Under the pieces are notes generated by a model. It searched no databases. It had not been told where the DNA came from and saw only the letters and a program-made list of their open reading frames with translations. Below, in pieces: positions 17,562 to 24,821 of a DNA stretch of 25,382 nt. Positions within the stretch are counted from its first letter, which is position 1. Each line of letters begins with the position of its first letter. A program made the position numbers and the translations under genes. Source of the stretch: an uncultured Lachnospiraceae bacterium (GTDB lineage: Bacteria > Bacillota > Clostridia > Lachnospirales > Lachnospiraceae). The stretch spans positions 1 through 25,382 of the forward strand of contig CAMJWQ010000009.1 in the NCBI GenBank assembly GCA_946409475.1, read 5' to 3'.

Positions 17562-17876
17562 ATGGCTATTAGTCCTATTGAAAATAACGGAGCCATTTCA
17601 AGAGCTCAGGATTATGCAACCTTGAAGCAAAATCAGGACAATAAAGGCATGACGGACCAGTTTAATTTTCAAAGTCAATTTAGCAAAGAAATAAAGAATC
17701 ATTTAAAACAGGTTCATAATGCCAATGATGCCGATAATGCAGAGTATCGTTATGATGCAAAGGAAAAGGGCAATAATGCTTATCAGAACAATCAGAATAA
17801 AAATAAAAATGATAAGAAAAAGAAGAAAATATACGGAGAGTTAAAAAGTACTTCCAATATTGACATAAAAATATAA
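17562..17876 (+). CDS. Small Asn/Lys-rich hypothetical protein of the flagellar operon
   Basis: The protein has 104 residues, with no signal peptide or transmembrane helix. The first 45 residues (beginning AISPIENNGAISRAQDYA) look ordered and amphipathic, and from memory resemble small proteins found at this place in flagellar operons of other Lachnospiraceae. The middle is rich in Asp and Asn (QVHNANDADNAEYRYDAKEKG). The last third is a disordered, strongly basic Asn/Lys stretch. A GAAGGGG site lies 8 bases before the ATG at 17562. It is 28 bases after the FapA-like gene and 9 before the next. No domain is recognised. A small soluble protein in this place might be a chaperone, an exported minor component or a regulator; nothing in the sequence decides. 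Confidence 0.75.
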   Translation: MAISPIENNGAISRAQDYATLKQNQDNKGMTDQFNFQSQFSKEIKNHLKQVHNANDADNAEYRYDAKEKGNNAYQNNQNKNKNDKKKKKIYGELKSTSNIDIKI

Positions 17877-17885
17877 GGAGCACCC

Positions 17886-18527
17886 ATGATATTAGAAATT
17901 TTCGTGATAGTCGTTGGAATTATAATTTTTATAGCAGGCTTTATAATACCGGAAAAATTTACCGGAGAATCAAAACGTATCGCCAGACAGAGTTCACTGG
18001 AATTAAGGAACATATTGGAGGAAGAGCTGAATGAAGTAAAAATAAGGGTGGATAGCATTGTCGAAGGTACAATGGATGAAGTGGCGGAACAGACGGAAAA
18101 ATCCCTTGAGAAAATTTCTAATGAAAAAATAATGGCTGTAAATGATTATACGTCCGGTGTCATGGAAGAGATACAAAAAACCCATAATGAGGTCATGTTT
18201 CTATATAGCATGCTGAATGATAAGGAAAAAGAATTAAAAGATCTAATGACAAAGATACACTCCCTGACAGAAGAGAACATTACCAACCATCAGGCGGCGG
18301 AAACGGAAATGAGTGAGGAGCAGGAAAACAAAAATTCTGTCAATCAAGCCAGTGGAATTCATGAGAGAATAAAGTTAATGGATAAGTATGAGATAAAAAA
18401 TCAAAATAACAGAATATTAAGTTTATTTGAAGAAGGTAAAAATGAAATAGAAATAGCCAAAAAGTTAGGCCTGGGTATTGGAGAAGTACGATTGGTACTG
18501 GATTTATTTAAGGGAGCAAAAGAATGA
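17886..18527 (+). CDS. Membrane-anchored coiled-coil protein with HTH-like C-terminus (DUF6115-like; possible SwrB counterpart)
   Basis: The protein has 213 residues. One N-terminal transmembrane helix (about 2-21) is followed by a long charged coiled coil (about 35-130), then a polar linker. The C-terminal 40 residues have a helix-turn-helix look: NRILSLFEEGKNEIEIAKKLGLGIGEVRLVLDLF. I believe this matches the DUF6115 family, from memory and not checked. In B. subtilis, SwrB is also a small protein with one N-terminal helix, encoded directly between sigD and rpsB, and activates the export apparatus. Position and layout suggest this protein is the counterpart; sequence similarity cannot be judged here. 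Its start has an AAGGAG site, and its stop overlaps the next start (ATGA at 18524), indicating coupling. Confidence 0.82.
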   Translation: MILEIFVIVVGIIIFIAGFIIPEKFTGESKRIARQSSLELRNILEEELNEVKIRVDSIVEGTMDEVAEQTEKSLEKISNEKIMAVNDYTSGVMEEIQKTHNEVMFLYSMLNDKEKELKDLMTKIHSLTEENITNHQAAETEMSEEQENKNSVNQASGIHERIKLMDKYEIKNQNNRILSLFEEGKNEIEIAKKLGLGIGEVRLVLDLFKGAKE

Positions 18528-19177
18528 AAGTTAAGTACTATTTAAGAGGTCTGGGAATCGGTATCATGGTAACGGCTTTTGTTTTGTCACTCAAACAAAA
18601 TGATGGGAAACTGTCGGATGAGGAGATAATCAGCCGGGCGAGTGCGTTAGGAATGGTGATGAAGGAGGATTCTATCTTTACGGAAGATGAGGATGATGGC
18701 GAAGAGCAAAAAACAACTGATAATAGCGGGGAAATTGAAAATAACGGGAAAGATAATAGTGATGCTGCCATAGATAAAGATGTAGCCGATAATAATACGG
18801 AGCGTGAAGCGGAAGAAGCCGGTACAGGAAATGAAGCAGCGGATCAATCGGAGGATACGGTTAATGTAGAAGGGGCTGAAAATACTGCGGAAAACGGAAA
18901 CACAGAAAATACGGATACGGCCGGCAATGGGGAAAATACGGAAAGCACTGAAAATCCAACGGAGCAGGGGAAAGAATATCAACTGGGGATAACCGAAGGC
19001 ATGTCTTCCGATAGAGTATCATACCTGTTGGGCGTAAATGGTATGGTGGATGATTCGGCAGCATTTAACCGATATCTAATGGATAACGGTTTCAGCAGGC
19101 GCATCCGGGTAGGAGAGTTTACCATTAACAGTGCTATGAGCTATGAAGAAATAGCAAAAGTAATTACAGGCAGGTAA
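18524..19177 (+). CDS. Membrane-anchored protein with MltG-like LysM domain, no catalytic domain
   Basis: The protein has 217 residues. An N-terminal basic-hydrophobic segment (about 1-24, YLRGLGIGIMVTAFVLSL) acts as signal anchor. Residues about 50-150 form a low-complexity acidic linker rich in Glu, Asn, Thr, Asp and Gly with repeated NTE/ENT units. The last 65 residues (EYQLGITEGMSSDRVSYLLG through IRVGEFTINSAMSYEEIAKVITG) resemble the LysM-like domain that precedes the YceG catalytic domain in MltG lytic transglycosylases. The protein stops there, so it should bind but not cut peptidoglycan. It would project outside the membrane. Coupled to the upstream gene by a 4-base overlap. Automatic annotation might call it MltG, which would overstate its activity. 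Confidence 0.78.
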   Translation: MKVKYYLRGLGIGIMVTAFVLSLKQNDGKLSDEEIISRASALGMVMKEDSIFTEDEDDGEEQKTTDNSGEIENNGKDNSDAAIDKDVADNNTEREAEEAGTGNEAADQSEDTVNVEGAENTAENGNTENTDTAGNGENTESTENPTEQGKEYQLGITEGMSSDRVSYLLGVNGMVDDSAAFNRYLMDNGFSRRIRVGEFTINSAMSYEEIAKVITGR

Positions 19178-19199
19178 AGGCTAAAGAGCAGGCATAGGA

Positions 19200-19228
19200 T
19201 TAAGAAAAAATATATCCAATCGGATAAT
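19200..19228 (+). promoter_or_regulatory. Candidate sigma-A promoter for the GDP-fucose synthase gene
   Basis: TTAAGA (19200-19205) and GATAAT (19223-19228) are separated by exactly 17 bases, giving 4/6 and 5/6 matches to the sigma-A consensus. Transcription would start near 19235, some 20 bases before the ATG. No terminator separates it from the upstream operon, so read-through may also supply the gene. Moderate support only. Confidence 0.45.
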
Positions 19229-19255
19229 CGGAACAATTAATAAAGAGGAAATATT

Positions 19256-20185
19256 ATGGAAAAAGATGCGAAAATATATGTGGCAGGTCATAGAGGCCTG
19301 GTAGGGTCAGCAATCGTAAGAAATTTGATGGCGAAAGGATATTTAAATATTATACAAAAGACACATAAGGAACTGGATCTATTAAATCAGGTGCAGGTAA
19401 AAAATTTTTTCGAGAAAGAAAGACCGGAGTATGTAATCCTGGCGGCGGCAAAGGTAGGGGGCATTCATGCCAATAATACCTTTCCGGCAGATTTCATTTA
19501 TGAGAATTTACAAATTCAATGTAATGTAATTAAGTCTGCTCATGACTGCAGGGTGAAAAAGCTGCTGTTTTTAGGAAGTACTTGTATCTATCCCCAGCTT
19601 GCTCCCCAGCCCATACCGGAGGATGCGCTATTAACAGGAGCCTTGGAGCCTACTAATGAAGCATATGCGGTTGCTAAAATAGCCGGGCTGGAAATGTGTA
19701 AGTTTTTTAAAAGGCAGTATGGAGATAATTTTATCAGTTGTATGCCGACAAACTTATATGGACCTTATGATAATTTTGACTTAAATAATTCTCATGTTTT
19801 ACCGGCACTAATCAGAAAATTTCATGAGGCGAAGGTGAATAACCGGCCGGCCGTTGAAATCTGGGGTACCGGATCCCCCTTGAGAGAGTTCCTTCATGTA
19901 GATGATATGGCCGACGCCTGTGTATATTTATTGGAGAATTATGATGGGGAACAGCATGTAAACATCGGTACCGGTAAAGAAGTATCCATAAAACAACTGG
20001 CGGAAGCCATTAAAAAAGTGACGGGCTTTCAAGGGAAATTGATCTGGAACAAAGATATGCCTGACGGAACCCCCCGGAAGCTTACGGATGTTACAAAGCT
20101 GCATGAACTTGGATGGCAGCATAAAATTGAACTGGAAGAGGGATTGCAATCCACCTATAGCTGGTATGTGTCCGCCGAATCGTAA
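19256..20185 (+). CDS. fcl: GDP-L-fucose synthase
   Basis: The protein has 309 residues and is an extended short-chain dehydrogenase/reductase. NADPH-binding motif GHRGLVGSAI is at 11-20. Catalytic residues S108 and C110 (GSTC), Y137 and K141 (YAVAK) lie one residue from the positions known for the E. coli enzyme. The stretch PTNLYGPYDNFDLNNSHVLPALIRKFHEAK is typical of the family. The enzyme epimerises and reduces GDP-4-keto-6-deoxy-mannose to GDP-L-fucose. The partner dehydratase (gmd) is not in the window, so the pathway must be completed elsewhere. It interrupts the usual flagella-to-rpsB junction. A role in glycan or flagellin decoration is possible but not shown. An AGAGGAAA site precedes the ATG. 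Confidence 0.94.
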   Translation: MEKDAKIYVAGHRGLVGSAIVRNLMAKGYLNIIQKTHKELDLLNQVQVKNFFEKERPEYVILAAAKVGGIHANNTFPADFIYENLQIQCNVIKSAHDCRVKKLLFLGSTCIYPQLAPQPIPEDALLTGALEPTNEAYAVAKIAGLEMCKFFKRQYGDNFISCMPTNLYGPYDNFDLNNSHVLPALIRKFHEAKVNNRPAVEIWGTGSPLREFLHVDDMADACVYLLENYDGEQHVNIGTGKEVSIKQLAEAIKKVTGFQGKLIWNKDMPDGTPRKLTDVTKLHELGWQHKIELEEGLQSTYSWYVSAES

Positions 20186-20268
20186 AAGGATTGTTATATT
20201 GCATTCGTGCACATTATGAATGGCATGGCCGAACTGTTACATGAAATTTAGCGAAATTTTTTAAAAAT

Positions 20269-20320
20269 TCCGGAAAGTCTTGCTATCCGGATATAGATAT
20301 GGTATACTATTGTTCGCGAA
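20269..20320 (+). promoter_or_regulatory. rpsB-tsf promoter with flanking palindromes
   Basis: TTGCTA (20280-20285), 17 bases, then TATACT (20303-20308) is a near-consensus sigma-A promoter, preceded by an A/T-rich stretch (20252-20268) that could act as an UP element. Two copies of the palindrome TCCGGA (20269-20274 and 20286-20291) flank the -35 box, and the palindrome TTCGCGAA (20313-20320) covers the likely start site near 20315. Whether any of these binds a protein is unknown. No terminator for the upstream gene is seen in 20186-20268. Confidence 0.75.
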
Positions 20321-20326
20321 AAAGCA

Positions 20327-20382
20327 CGCATATGGATGTTTAAGCAGGTGCCATGAAAGGTGGCTTAAATTCGAAATATGCG
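20327..20382 (+). promoter_or_regulatory. Structured 5' leader of rpsB
   Basis: The untranslated leader of about 95 bases can fold into a closed element. An outer 7-bp stem pairs 20327-20333 (CGCATAT) with 20376-20382 (ATATGCG). An inner perfect 7-bp stem pairs 20339-20345 (TTTAAGC) with 20363-20369 (GCTTAAA). A short GCC/GGT stem closes an ATGAAA loop inside. The rpsB ribosome-binding site (20399-20404) is about 17 bases beyond. Ribosomal protein operons are often controlled by binding of their own product to such leaders; that is inference here. Confidence 0.55.
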
Positions 20383-20410
20383 GATGATCAAACCAAATGG
20401 AGGAAATATA

Positions 20411-21190
20411 ATGAGTGTTATTTCAATGAAGCAGTTATTGGAAGCAGGTGTTCACTTTGGACATCAGACGAGAAGATGGAATCCTAAAATGCTGGAGTAC
20501 ATCTATACGGAGAGAAATGGTATTTATATTATTGATTTACAAAAATCCGTAGGTAAAGTAGACGAAGCATATAAAGCAATTGCAGACATTGTTGCGGATG
20601 GCGGAACGATTCTTTTCGTGGGAACGAAAAAGCAGGCACAGGATGCAATTAAAACCGAGGCAGAACGTTGCGGCATGTTTTATGTGAATGAAAGATGGTT
20701 AGGCGGTATGTTAACCAATTTTAAAACCATCCGCAGCAGAATTAATAGATTAAAAGAGATTGAAACTATGGCAGAGGACGGAACCTTTGAGGTGCTCCCC
20801 AAAAAAGAAGTAATCGCATTGAAAAAGGAATGGGAAAAGTTAGAGAAGAACCTTGGTGGAATCAAAAACATGGAAAAAATTCCTGATGCAATTTTTGTGG
20901 TTGATCCTAAAAAGGAGAGAATTTGTGTACAGGAGGCTCATTCTTTGGGAGTTCCCTTAATCGGTATCGCGGATACGAACTGTGATCCTGAGGAATTGGA
21001 TTTTGTTATTCCGGGAAATGATGATGCTATCAGAGCTGTTAAACTAATCGTATCTAAAATGGCTGATGCTGTTATTGAATCTAATCAGGGATTTGCTGTG
21101 GAAGCAGAGGAAATGAATGAAGCAGCACAGGATACTGTAACGGAAGAAATTGCGGAAGAATTAAATGTTAAAGATGAAATTGCGCAATAA
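20411..21190 (+). CDS. rpsB: 30S ribosomal protein S2
   Basis: The protein has 259 residues from the ATG at 20411, which follows a clear TGGAGGAAA site; the in-frame ATG at 20378 lies within the leader stem and has no site. Family signatures are LLEAGVHFGHQTRRWNPKM at the start, ILFVGTKKQAQDAI, RWLGGMLTNFKTI, and the PDAIFVVD and IGIADTNCDP motifs. The acidic C-terminal tail (about 230-259) extends past the B. subtilis protein. S2 joins the small subunit late. It is followed by tsf in the almost universal order. Confidence 0.98.
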   Translation: MSVISMKQLLEAGVHFGHQTRRWNPKMLEYIYTERNGIYIIDLQKSVGKVDEAYKAIADIVADGGTILFVGTKKQAQDAIKTEAERCGMFYVNERWLGGMLTNFKTIRSRINRLKEIETMAEDGTFEVLPKKEVIALKKEWEKLEKNLGGIKNMEKIPDAIFVVDPKKERICVQEAHSLGVPLIGIADTNCDPEELDFVIPGNDDAIRAVKLIVSKMADAVIESNQGFAVEAEEMNEAAQDTVTEEIAEELNVKDEIAQ

Positions 21191-21217
21191 TGAGATTAGA
21201 TTAACGGAGGAATAAAA

Positions 21218-22141
21218 ATGGCAATTACAGCAGCAATGGTAAAAGAATTAAGAGAAATGACTGGCGCAGGTATGATGGACTGCAAAAAGGCTCTGGGAGA
21301 AACCGACGGTGATATGGATGCCGCTGTGGAGTTTTTGAGAAAGAACGGTCAGGCTAAGGCGGAGAAGAAGGCCGGCAGGATTGCGGCAGAAGGCCTTTGT
21401 AAGGTAATAGTAAAGAACGATAAGGTTGCCGCAGTGGTTGAGGTAAACTCCGAGACCGATTTTGTGGCTAAGAATGAGGAGTTCCAGAGCTTTGTAGCGG
21501 CAGTGGCAGAGCAGGCGGTGGAATCGGATGCCACATCTATAGAAGCATTTATGACGGATCCATGGCTGGCAGATTCCGGTAAGACCGTAAAGGATGTTCT
21601 TACTGAAAAAGTGGCAGTTATCGGCGAAAACTTAAATATCAGAAGATTGGAAAAGATGGAAGCGGAAGACGGATGTATAGTCTCCTATATTCATGGCGGT
21701 GGCAGGATCGGAGTACTTGTTAATGCAAAAACAAATGCTGTGAATGATGAGGTAAAAGAAGCATTGGTTAACGTTGCCATGCAGGTTGCGGCATTATCAC
21801 CCAAATACGTTTCCAGAGATGAAGTTTCTCAGGAATATATGGAGCATGAAAAAGAAATTTTACTTGCCCAGGCCAAAATAGAAAATCCGGAAAAGCCGGA
21901 TAATATCATTGAGAAAATGATAATCGGACGTTTGAATAAAGAATTAAAGGAAATCTGTCTTCTTGATCAGGTTTATGTGAAAGACAGTGATTTAACGGTA
22001 TCCAAATATCTTGATAAGGTTTCAAGGGAAGTTGGGGAAGCTATTACGGTCAAAGGCTTCATTCGTTTTGAAACCGGTGAGGGTATTGAAAAGAAAGAAG
22101 AGAATTTTGCAGAAGAAGTTGCAAAGCAAATGGGACAGTAA
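21218..22141 (+). CDS. tsf: Translation elongation factor Ts
   Basis: The protein has 307 residues. It has the N-terminal UBA-like signature (LREMTGAGMMDCKKALGET) and the EF-Tu-interacting motif ETDFVAKN (within VNSETDFVAKNEEFQ). It carries two dimerisation-type core subdomains, with SYIHGGGRIGVLV marking the first. EF-Ts recharges EF-Tu by exchanging GDP for GTP. A CGGAGGAA site precedes the ATG at 21218, 27 bases after rpsB, so the two share a transcript that ends at the terminator at 22171-22210. Confidence 0.98.
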   Translation: MAITAAMVKELREMTGAGMMDCKKALGETDGDMDAAVEFLRKNGQAKAEKKAGRIAAEGLCKVIVKNDKVAAVVEVNSETDFVAKNEEFQSFVAAVAEQAVESDATSIEAFMTDPWLADSGKTVKDVLTEKVAVIGENLNIRRLEKMEAEDGCIVSYIHGGGRIGVLVNAKTNAVNDEVKEALVNVAMQVAALSPKYVSRDEVSQEYMEHEKEILLAQAKIENPEKPDNIIEKMIIGRLNKELKEICLLDQVYVKDSDLTVSKYLDKVSREVGEAITVKGFIRFETGEGIEKKEENFAEEVAKQMGQ

Positions 22142-22170
22142 ATTTATTTTTTAATTAAAAATGTTAAAAG

Positions 22171-22210
22171 CCTTGCTATAAGTTTAAGGGACTTATGGTA
22201 AGGTTTTTTT
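22171..22210 (+). terminator. Intrinsic terminator of rpsB-tsf
   Basis: A 13-bp stem pairs 22171-22183 (CCTTGCTATAAGT) with 22191-22203 (ACTTATGGTAAGG), including two G-U wobbles. The loop is 7 bases, and seven T bases follow at 22204-22210. It is the only clear intrinsic terminator in the window and separates the flagellar/ribosomal block from the second chemosensory set. Confidence 0.92.
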
Positions 22211-22249
22211 GATTACAGAAAATTTTCTTAAATATAACATAAACTTCCT

Positions 22250-22278
22250 AAATACGATAAATACAGACAAAATACGAT
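22250..22278 (+). repeat. Two 9-bp direct repeats spaced 20 bp apart
   Basis: AAATACGAT occurs at 22250-22258 and again at 22270-22278, a 20-bp period or about two turns of the helix, so both copies face the same side. This fits a binding site for a dimeric or cooperative regulator of cheY2. The CGAT core also resembles part of a sigma-28 -10 element, but no good -35 lies at the right distance. Confidence 0.45.
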
Positions 22279-22293
22279 TGTTTATGTCAAACC

Positions 22294-22316
22294 GTGTCAA
22301 ATGACACTGGTATAAG
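22294..22316 (+). promoter_or_regulatory. Candidate extended -10 promoter with inverted repeat upstream of cheY2
   Basis: The region 22211-22456 (about 245 bases) holds no gene. An extended -10 motif, TG-G-TATAAG, lies at 22308-22316 with no good -35. Immediately before it is an inverted repeat, GTGTCA-AA-TGACAC (22294-22307), that would lie in the promoter spacer, where a bound repressor could block polymerase. The resulting leader to the cheY2 start would be about 135 bases and shows only a weak 5-bp hairpin (22382-22398). No riboswitch was recognised. Confidence 0.45.
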
Positions 22317-22456
22317 ATATAAGATAAGGTTATGGTAAGTTATGTAAAAACAAGCAATACTTTTACAGGAATTACAAGGTAAATCCGGTTTTTGGATTGC
22401 TTCGTAATAGATGAGTCTTTAATCATAGTGTAATAAAATAACTGGAGGATATGTTG

Positions 22457-22813
22457 ATGAAGAGGGTCTTAATAGCAGATGATGCTATGTTTATGAGAGC
22501 TACCTTAAAGCAGCAGCTGGCAAAACATGGTTTTGAAATCGCAGGAGAAGCAGAAGACGGCAGCATAGCGGTAAAAAAGTATAAGGAATTAAAACCGGAT
22601 ATTGTGACGATGGATATTACAATGCCTGTTATGAGTGGTCTGGATGCACTAAAAGAAATTATGGCATTTGACAAATCGGCTAAAATAGTTATGGTTACTG
22701 CTTTAGGACAGGAAGAAATGGTGAAACAGGCTGTTGTGGCAGGAGCAAGGTCTTTTGTGGTGAAACCTTATAAGGAAGAAAGTTTAATTACCATATTAAA
22801 TAAATTGCTTTAA
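22457..22813 (+). CDS. CheY-type response regulator (second copy, CheY2)
   Basis: The protein has 118 residues, a single receiver domain with D8/D9, phospho-acceptor D53 (MDITMPVMSG), T81 and K103 (VVKPY). All active-site residues are present. I chose the ATG at 22457 because the GGAGG site at 22444-22448 lies 8 bases upstream; the in-frame ATG at 22451 is only 2 bases from it. It is followed by its own cheA and cheW, so the cognate kinase is probably CheA2, though crosstalk with CheA is possible. It has T81 and Y105 where the first CheY has S82 and F106. Its target (motor or another process) is unknown. Confidence 0.93.
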   Translation: MKRVLIADDAMFMRATLKQQLAKHGFEIAGEAEDGSIAVKKYKELKPDIVTMDITMPVMSGLDALKEIMAFDKSAKIVMVTALGQEEMVKQAVVAGARSFVVKPYKEESLITILNKLL

Positions 22814-22840
22814 AAATGGCAGCAGGGAAGAAGGAGAAAC

Positions 22841-24799
22841 ATGTTTGAAGATCAGTTTGTAAATGAATCCATGCTTGATATTTTCATATTTGAAACTTCT
22901 CAATTAATTGAAAAATTAGAAGAGTCGGTTATCTGCAATGAAGAGGATAATAGATATTCTGAAGCTCAAATAAATGAGATATTCAGAATTATGCATACCA
23001 TTAAAGGCTCTGCTTCTATGATGATGTTTGGAAATATATCAGAATTAGCTCATGCAATGGAAGACTTATTTTATTACATTAGAGAAGAAAAGCCGGTTCA
23101 TATGGATTATTCGGCATTGACGGATGTGATATTGGCATGCATTGATGATATAAAACTGGAAATTGAAAAAATAAGAAATCATGATAAAGCCGATGGAATT
23201 TTCAGAACGGAAATTGAGGATGTTAAAAAATTGCTGAAGAGGTTAAAGGCAGCTAAGGATGGAAAAGATAAAGCTCATCATTATCAGGTCAGGCTTTTTT
23301 TTGAAGATGGCTGTGAAATGGAAAATATAAGAGCTTTTTCTGTTGTCCAGAGACTGAAGGAGATATGCCTTCAAATAAGGAGCATTCCGGAAAATCCAGA
23401 AAACAGCAATGAAAGTACGGAGCTGATCAAAAGAGACGGTTTTAATATAAATCTGGAGACAGAGCATTCTTATGAAGAGATTTGTGATTTTTTCAGGAAT
23501 ACGGAATTTTTGAGAGATGTGGATATAAAAGAGGCGGAAGAAGAAAATGAAGATTTTCGGCTGAAGGGTTTGCCGGAAGCTAACACGGATAATAAATGGG
23601 AGAAGAAAGAAAACAGGGAAGAAGGAAGCATATCTTTACAGCAGAGTATCATCAGTGTAAGCGTTAATAAATTGGATAAGCTTATGGATTTGGTGGGGGA
23701 AATGGTAATATCCCAGGCTATGGTGATTCATAATCCTGATTTGCAGGGCATGGAACTAACAAATTTTCATAAGGCTGCCGGCCAGCTTACAAAGATTACG
23801 GATGAAATGCAGGATCTGGTAATGGCCATTCGAATGGTACCTCTGTCGGTCACGTTTCATAAAATGCATAGAATAGTAAGGGATATTTCCAAAAAACTGG
23901 GTAAGGAAATGCAGCTAAAAATAATCGGCGAAGAAACGGAAGTAGATAAAAATATTATTGAACAGATATCGGATCCCCTGATGCATTTGGTTCGAAACGC
24001 GGCGGATCACGGTATTGAAGACCCCGCAGACAGGCAGAGGTCAGGAAAACCAAGACAGGGGACTGTCACGCTGGAAGCGAAAAATGTTGGCGGTGATGTA
24101 TTAATTCTCATAAAGGATGACGGTAAAGGACTGGACAAAGAAAAGATAGTGGAAAAAGCCAAAAGTATGGGGCTGCTTACGAATCAGGAACGGGATATGA
24201 CAGACAAAGAAATTTATCAGCTTCTCTTTCTGCCCGGATTTTCTACAAATAGTGAAGTGACGGAATACTCGGGAAGGGGCGTAGGTATGGATGTGGTTAC
24301 CCGGAACATTGAAAAACTGGGTGGTTCCGTATCCATGGACAGCACCTGGCAGCAAGGGACCTGTGTTACATTAAAAATACCGTTAACTCTCGCCATTATA
24401 GATGGGATACAGATTAAGGTTGGGAAGACTTATTTTACCATACCCACAATAGCAGTAAAGGAATTCTTTCGGCCCGATAAAAAGGATGTATTACAAGATC
24501 CTGAAAACAATGAATTTATTATGGTAAGAGGAGAGTGCTACTCCGTTATTCGACTGGAAAATTACTATCATGTAAAAGAGGCTGTTAAAAAAATAGAAGA
24601 TGGCATCATCATAATGGTGGAACAGGAGGGAAAAAGCATCTGTTTATTTGCTGATGAGCTATTGGGGCAGCAGCAGGTGGTTGTAAAACCCTTACCGGAT
24701 TTCATAAAGTATTTTAACAAATTAAAAACCCTAACGGGATGTACGCTATTGGGTGACGGCAATATTAGCCTGATTTTGGATGTCTCGGGATTATTTTAA
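22841..24799 (+). CDS. CheA-type histidine kinase (second copy, CheA2)
   Basis: The protein has 652 residues with the full CheA plan. The P1 acceptor is H52 (IMHTIKGSASMM). A divergent P2-like region spans about 145-240. P3 starts near 270 (SVNKLDKLMDLVGEMVISQ). P4 has N386 and H390 (VRNAADHG), G1 DDGKG at 426-430 and G2 GRGVGMD at 478-484. P5 is at about 515-652. All motifs for activity are intact. It differs from the first CheA in the shorter, charged linker regions and in P2, consistent with a different partner. A GAAGGAGAA site precedes the ATG. No cheB, cheC, cheD or cheR accompanies it here. Confidence 0.96.
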   Translation: MFEDQFVNESMLDIFIFETSQLIEKLEESVICNEEDNRYSEAQINEIFRIMHTIKGSASMMMFGNISELAHAMEDLFYYIREEKPVHMDYSALTDVILACIDDIKLEIEKIRNHDKADGIFRTEIEDVKKLLKRLKAAKDGKDKAHHYQVRLFFEDGCEMENIRAFSVVQRLKEICLQIRSIPENPENSNESTELIKRDGFNINLETEHSYEEICDFFRNTEFLRDVDIKEAEEENEDFRLKGLPEANTDNKWEKKENREEGSISLQQSIISVSVNKLDKLMDLVGEMVISQAMVIHNPDLQGMELTNFHKAAGQLTKITDEMQDLVMAIRMVPLSVTFHKMHRIVRDISKKLGKEMQLKIIGEETEVDKNIIEQISDPLMHLVRNAADHGIEDPADRQRSGKPRQGTVTLEAKNVGGDVLILIKDDGKGLDKEKIVEKAKSMGLLTNQERDMTDKEIYQLLFLPGFSTNSEVTEYSGRGVGMDVVTRNIEKLGGSVSMDSTWQQGTCVTLKIPLTLAIIDGIQIKVGKTYFTIPTIAVKEFFRPDKKDVLQDPENNEFIMVRGECYSVIRLENYYHVKEAVKKIEDGIIIMVEQEGKSICLFADELLGQQQVVVKPLPDFIKYFNKLKTLTGCTLLGDGNISLILDVSGLF

Positions 24800-24821
24800 A
24801 TAAAGAAAGGTGATGAAAGGA

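Noticed and set aside
20252..20291. Terminator for the fucose synthase gene
   Set aside because: The A/T-rich palindrome and TCCGG/CCGGA pair lack a stable G/C stem followed by a T run, and overlap the rpsB promoter.
20378..20410. Upstream ATG start for rpsB
   Set aside because: It lies in the leader stem and lacks a ribosome-binding site, whereas ATG 20411 has a strong one and matches the family N-terminus.
22229..22260. Possible sigma-28 promoter before cheY2 (TACGATAA)
   Set aside because: The -10-like part matches 6 of 8 bases, but TAAA lies 20 or 9 bases away instead of about 15; only a poor TAAC is at the right distance.
22317..22450. Riboswitch (for example c-di-GMP class) in the cheY2 leader
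   Set aside because: No conserved core motif or multi-stem fold was recognised; only a 5-bp hairpin at 22382-22398 is visible.
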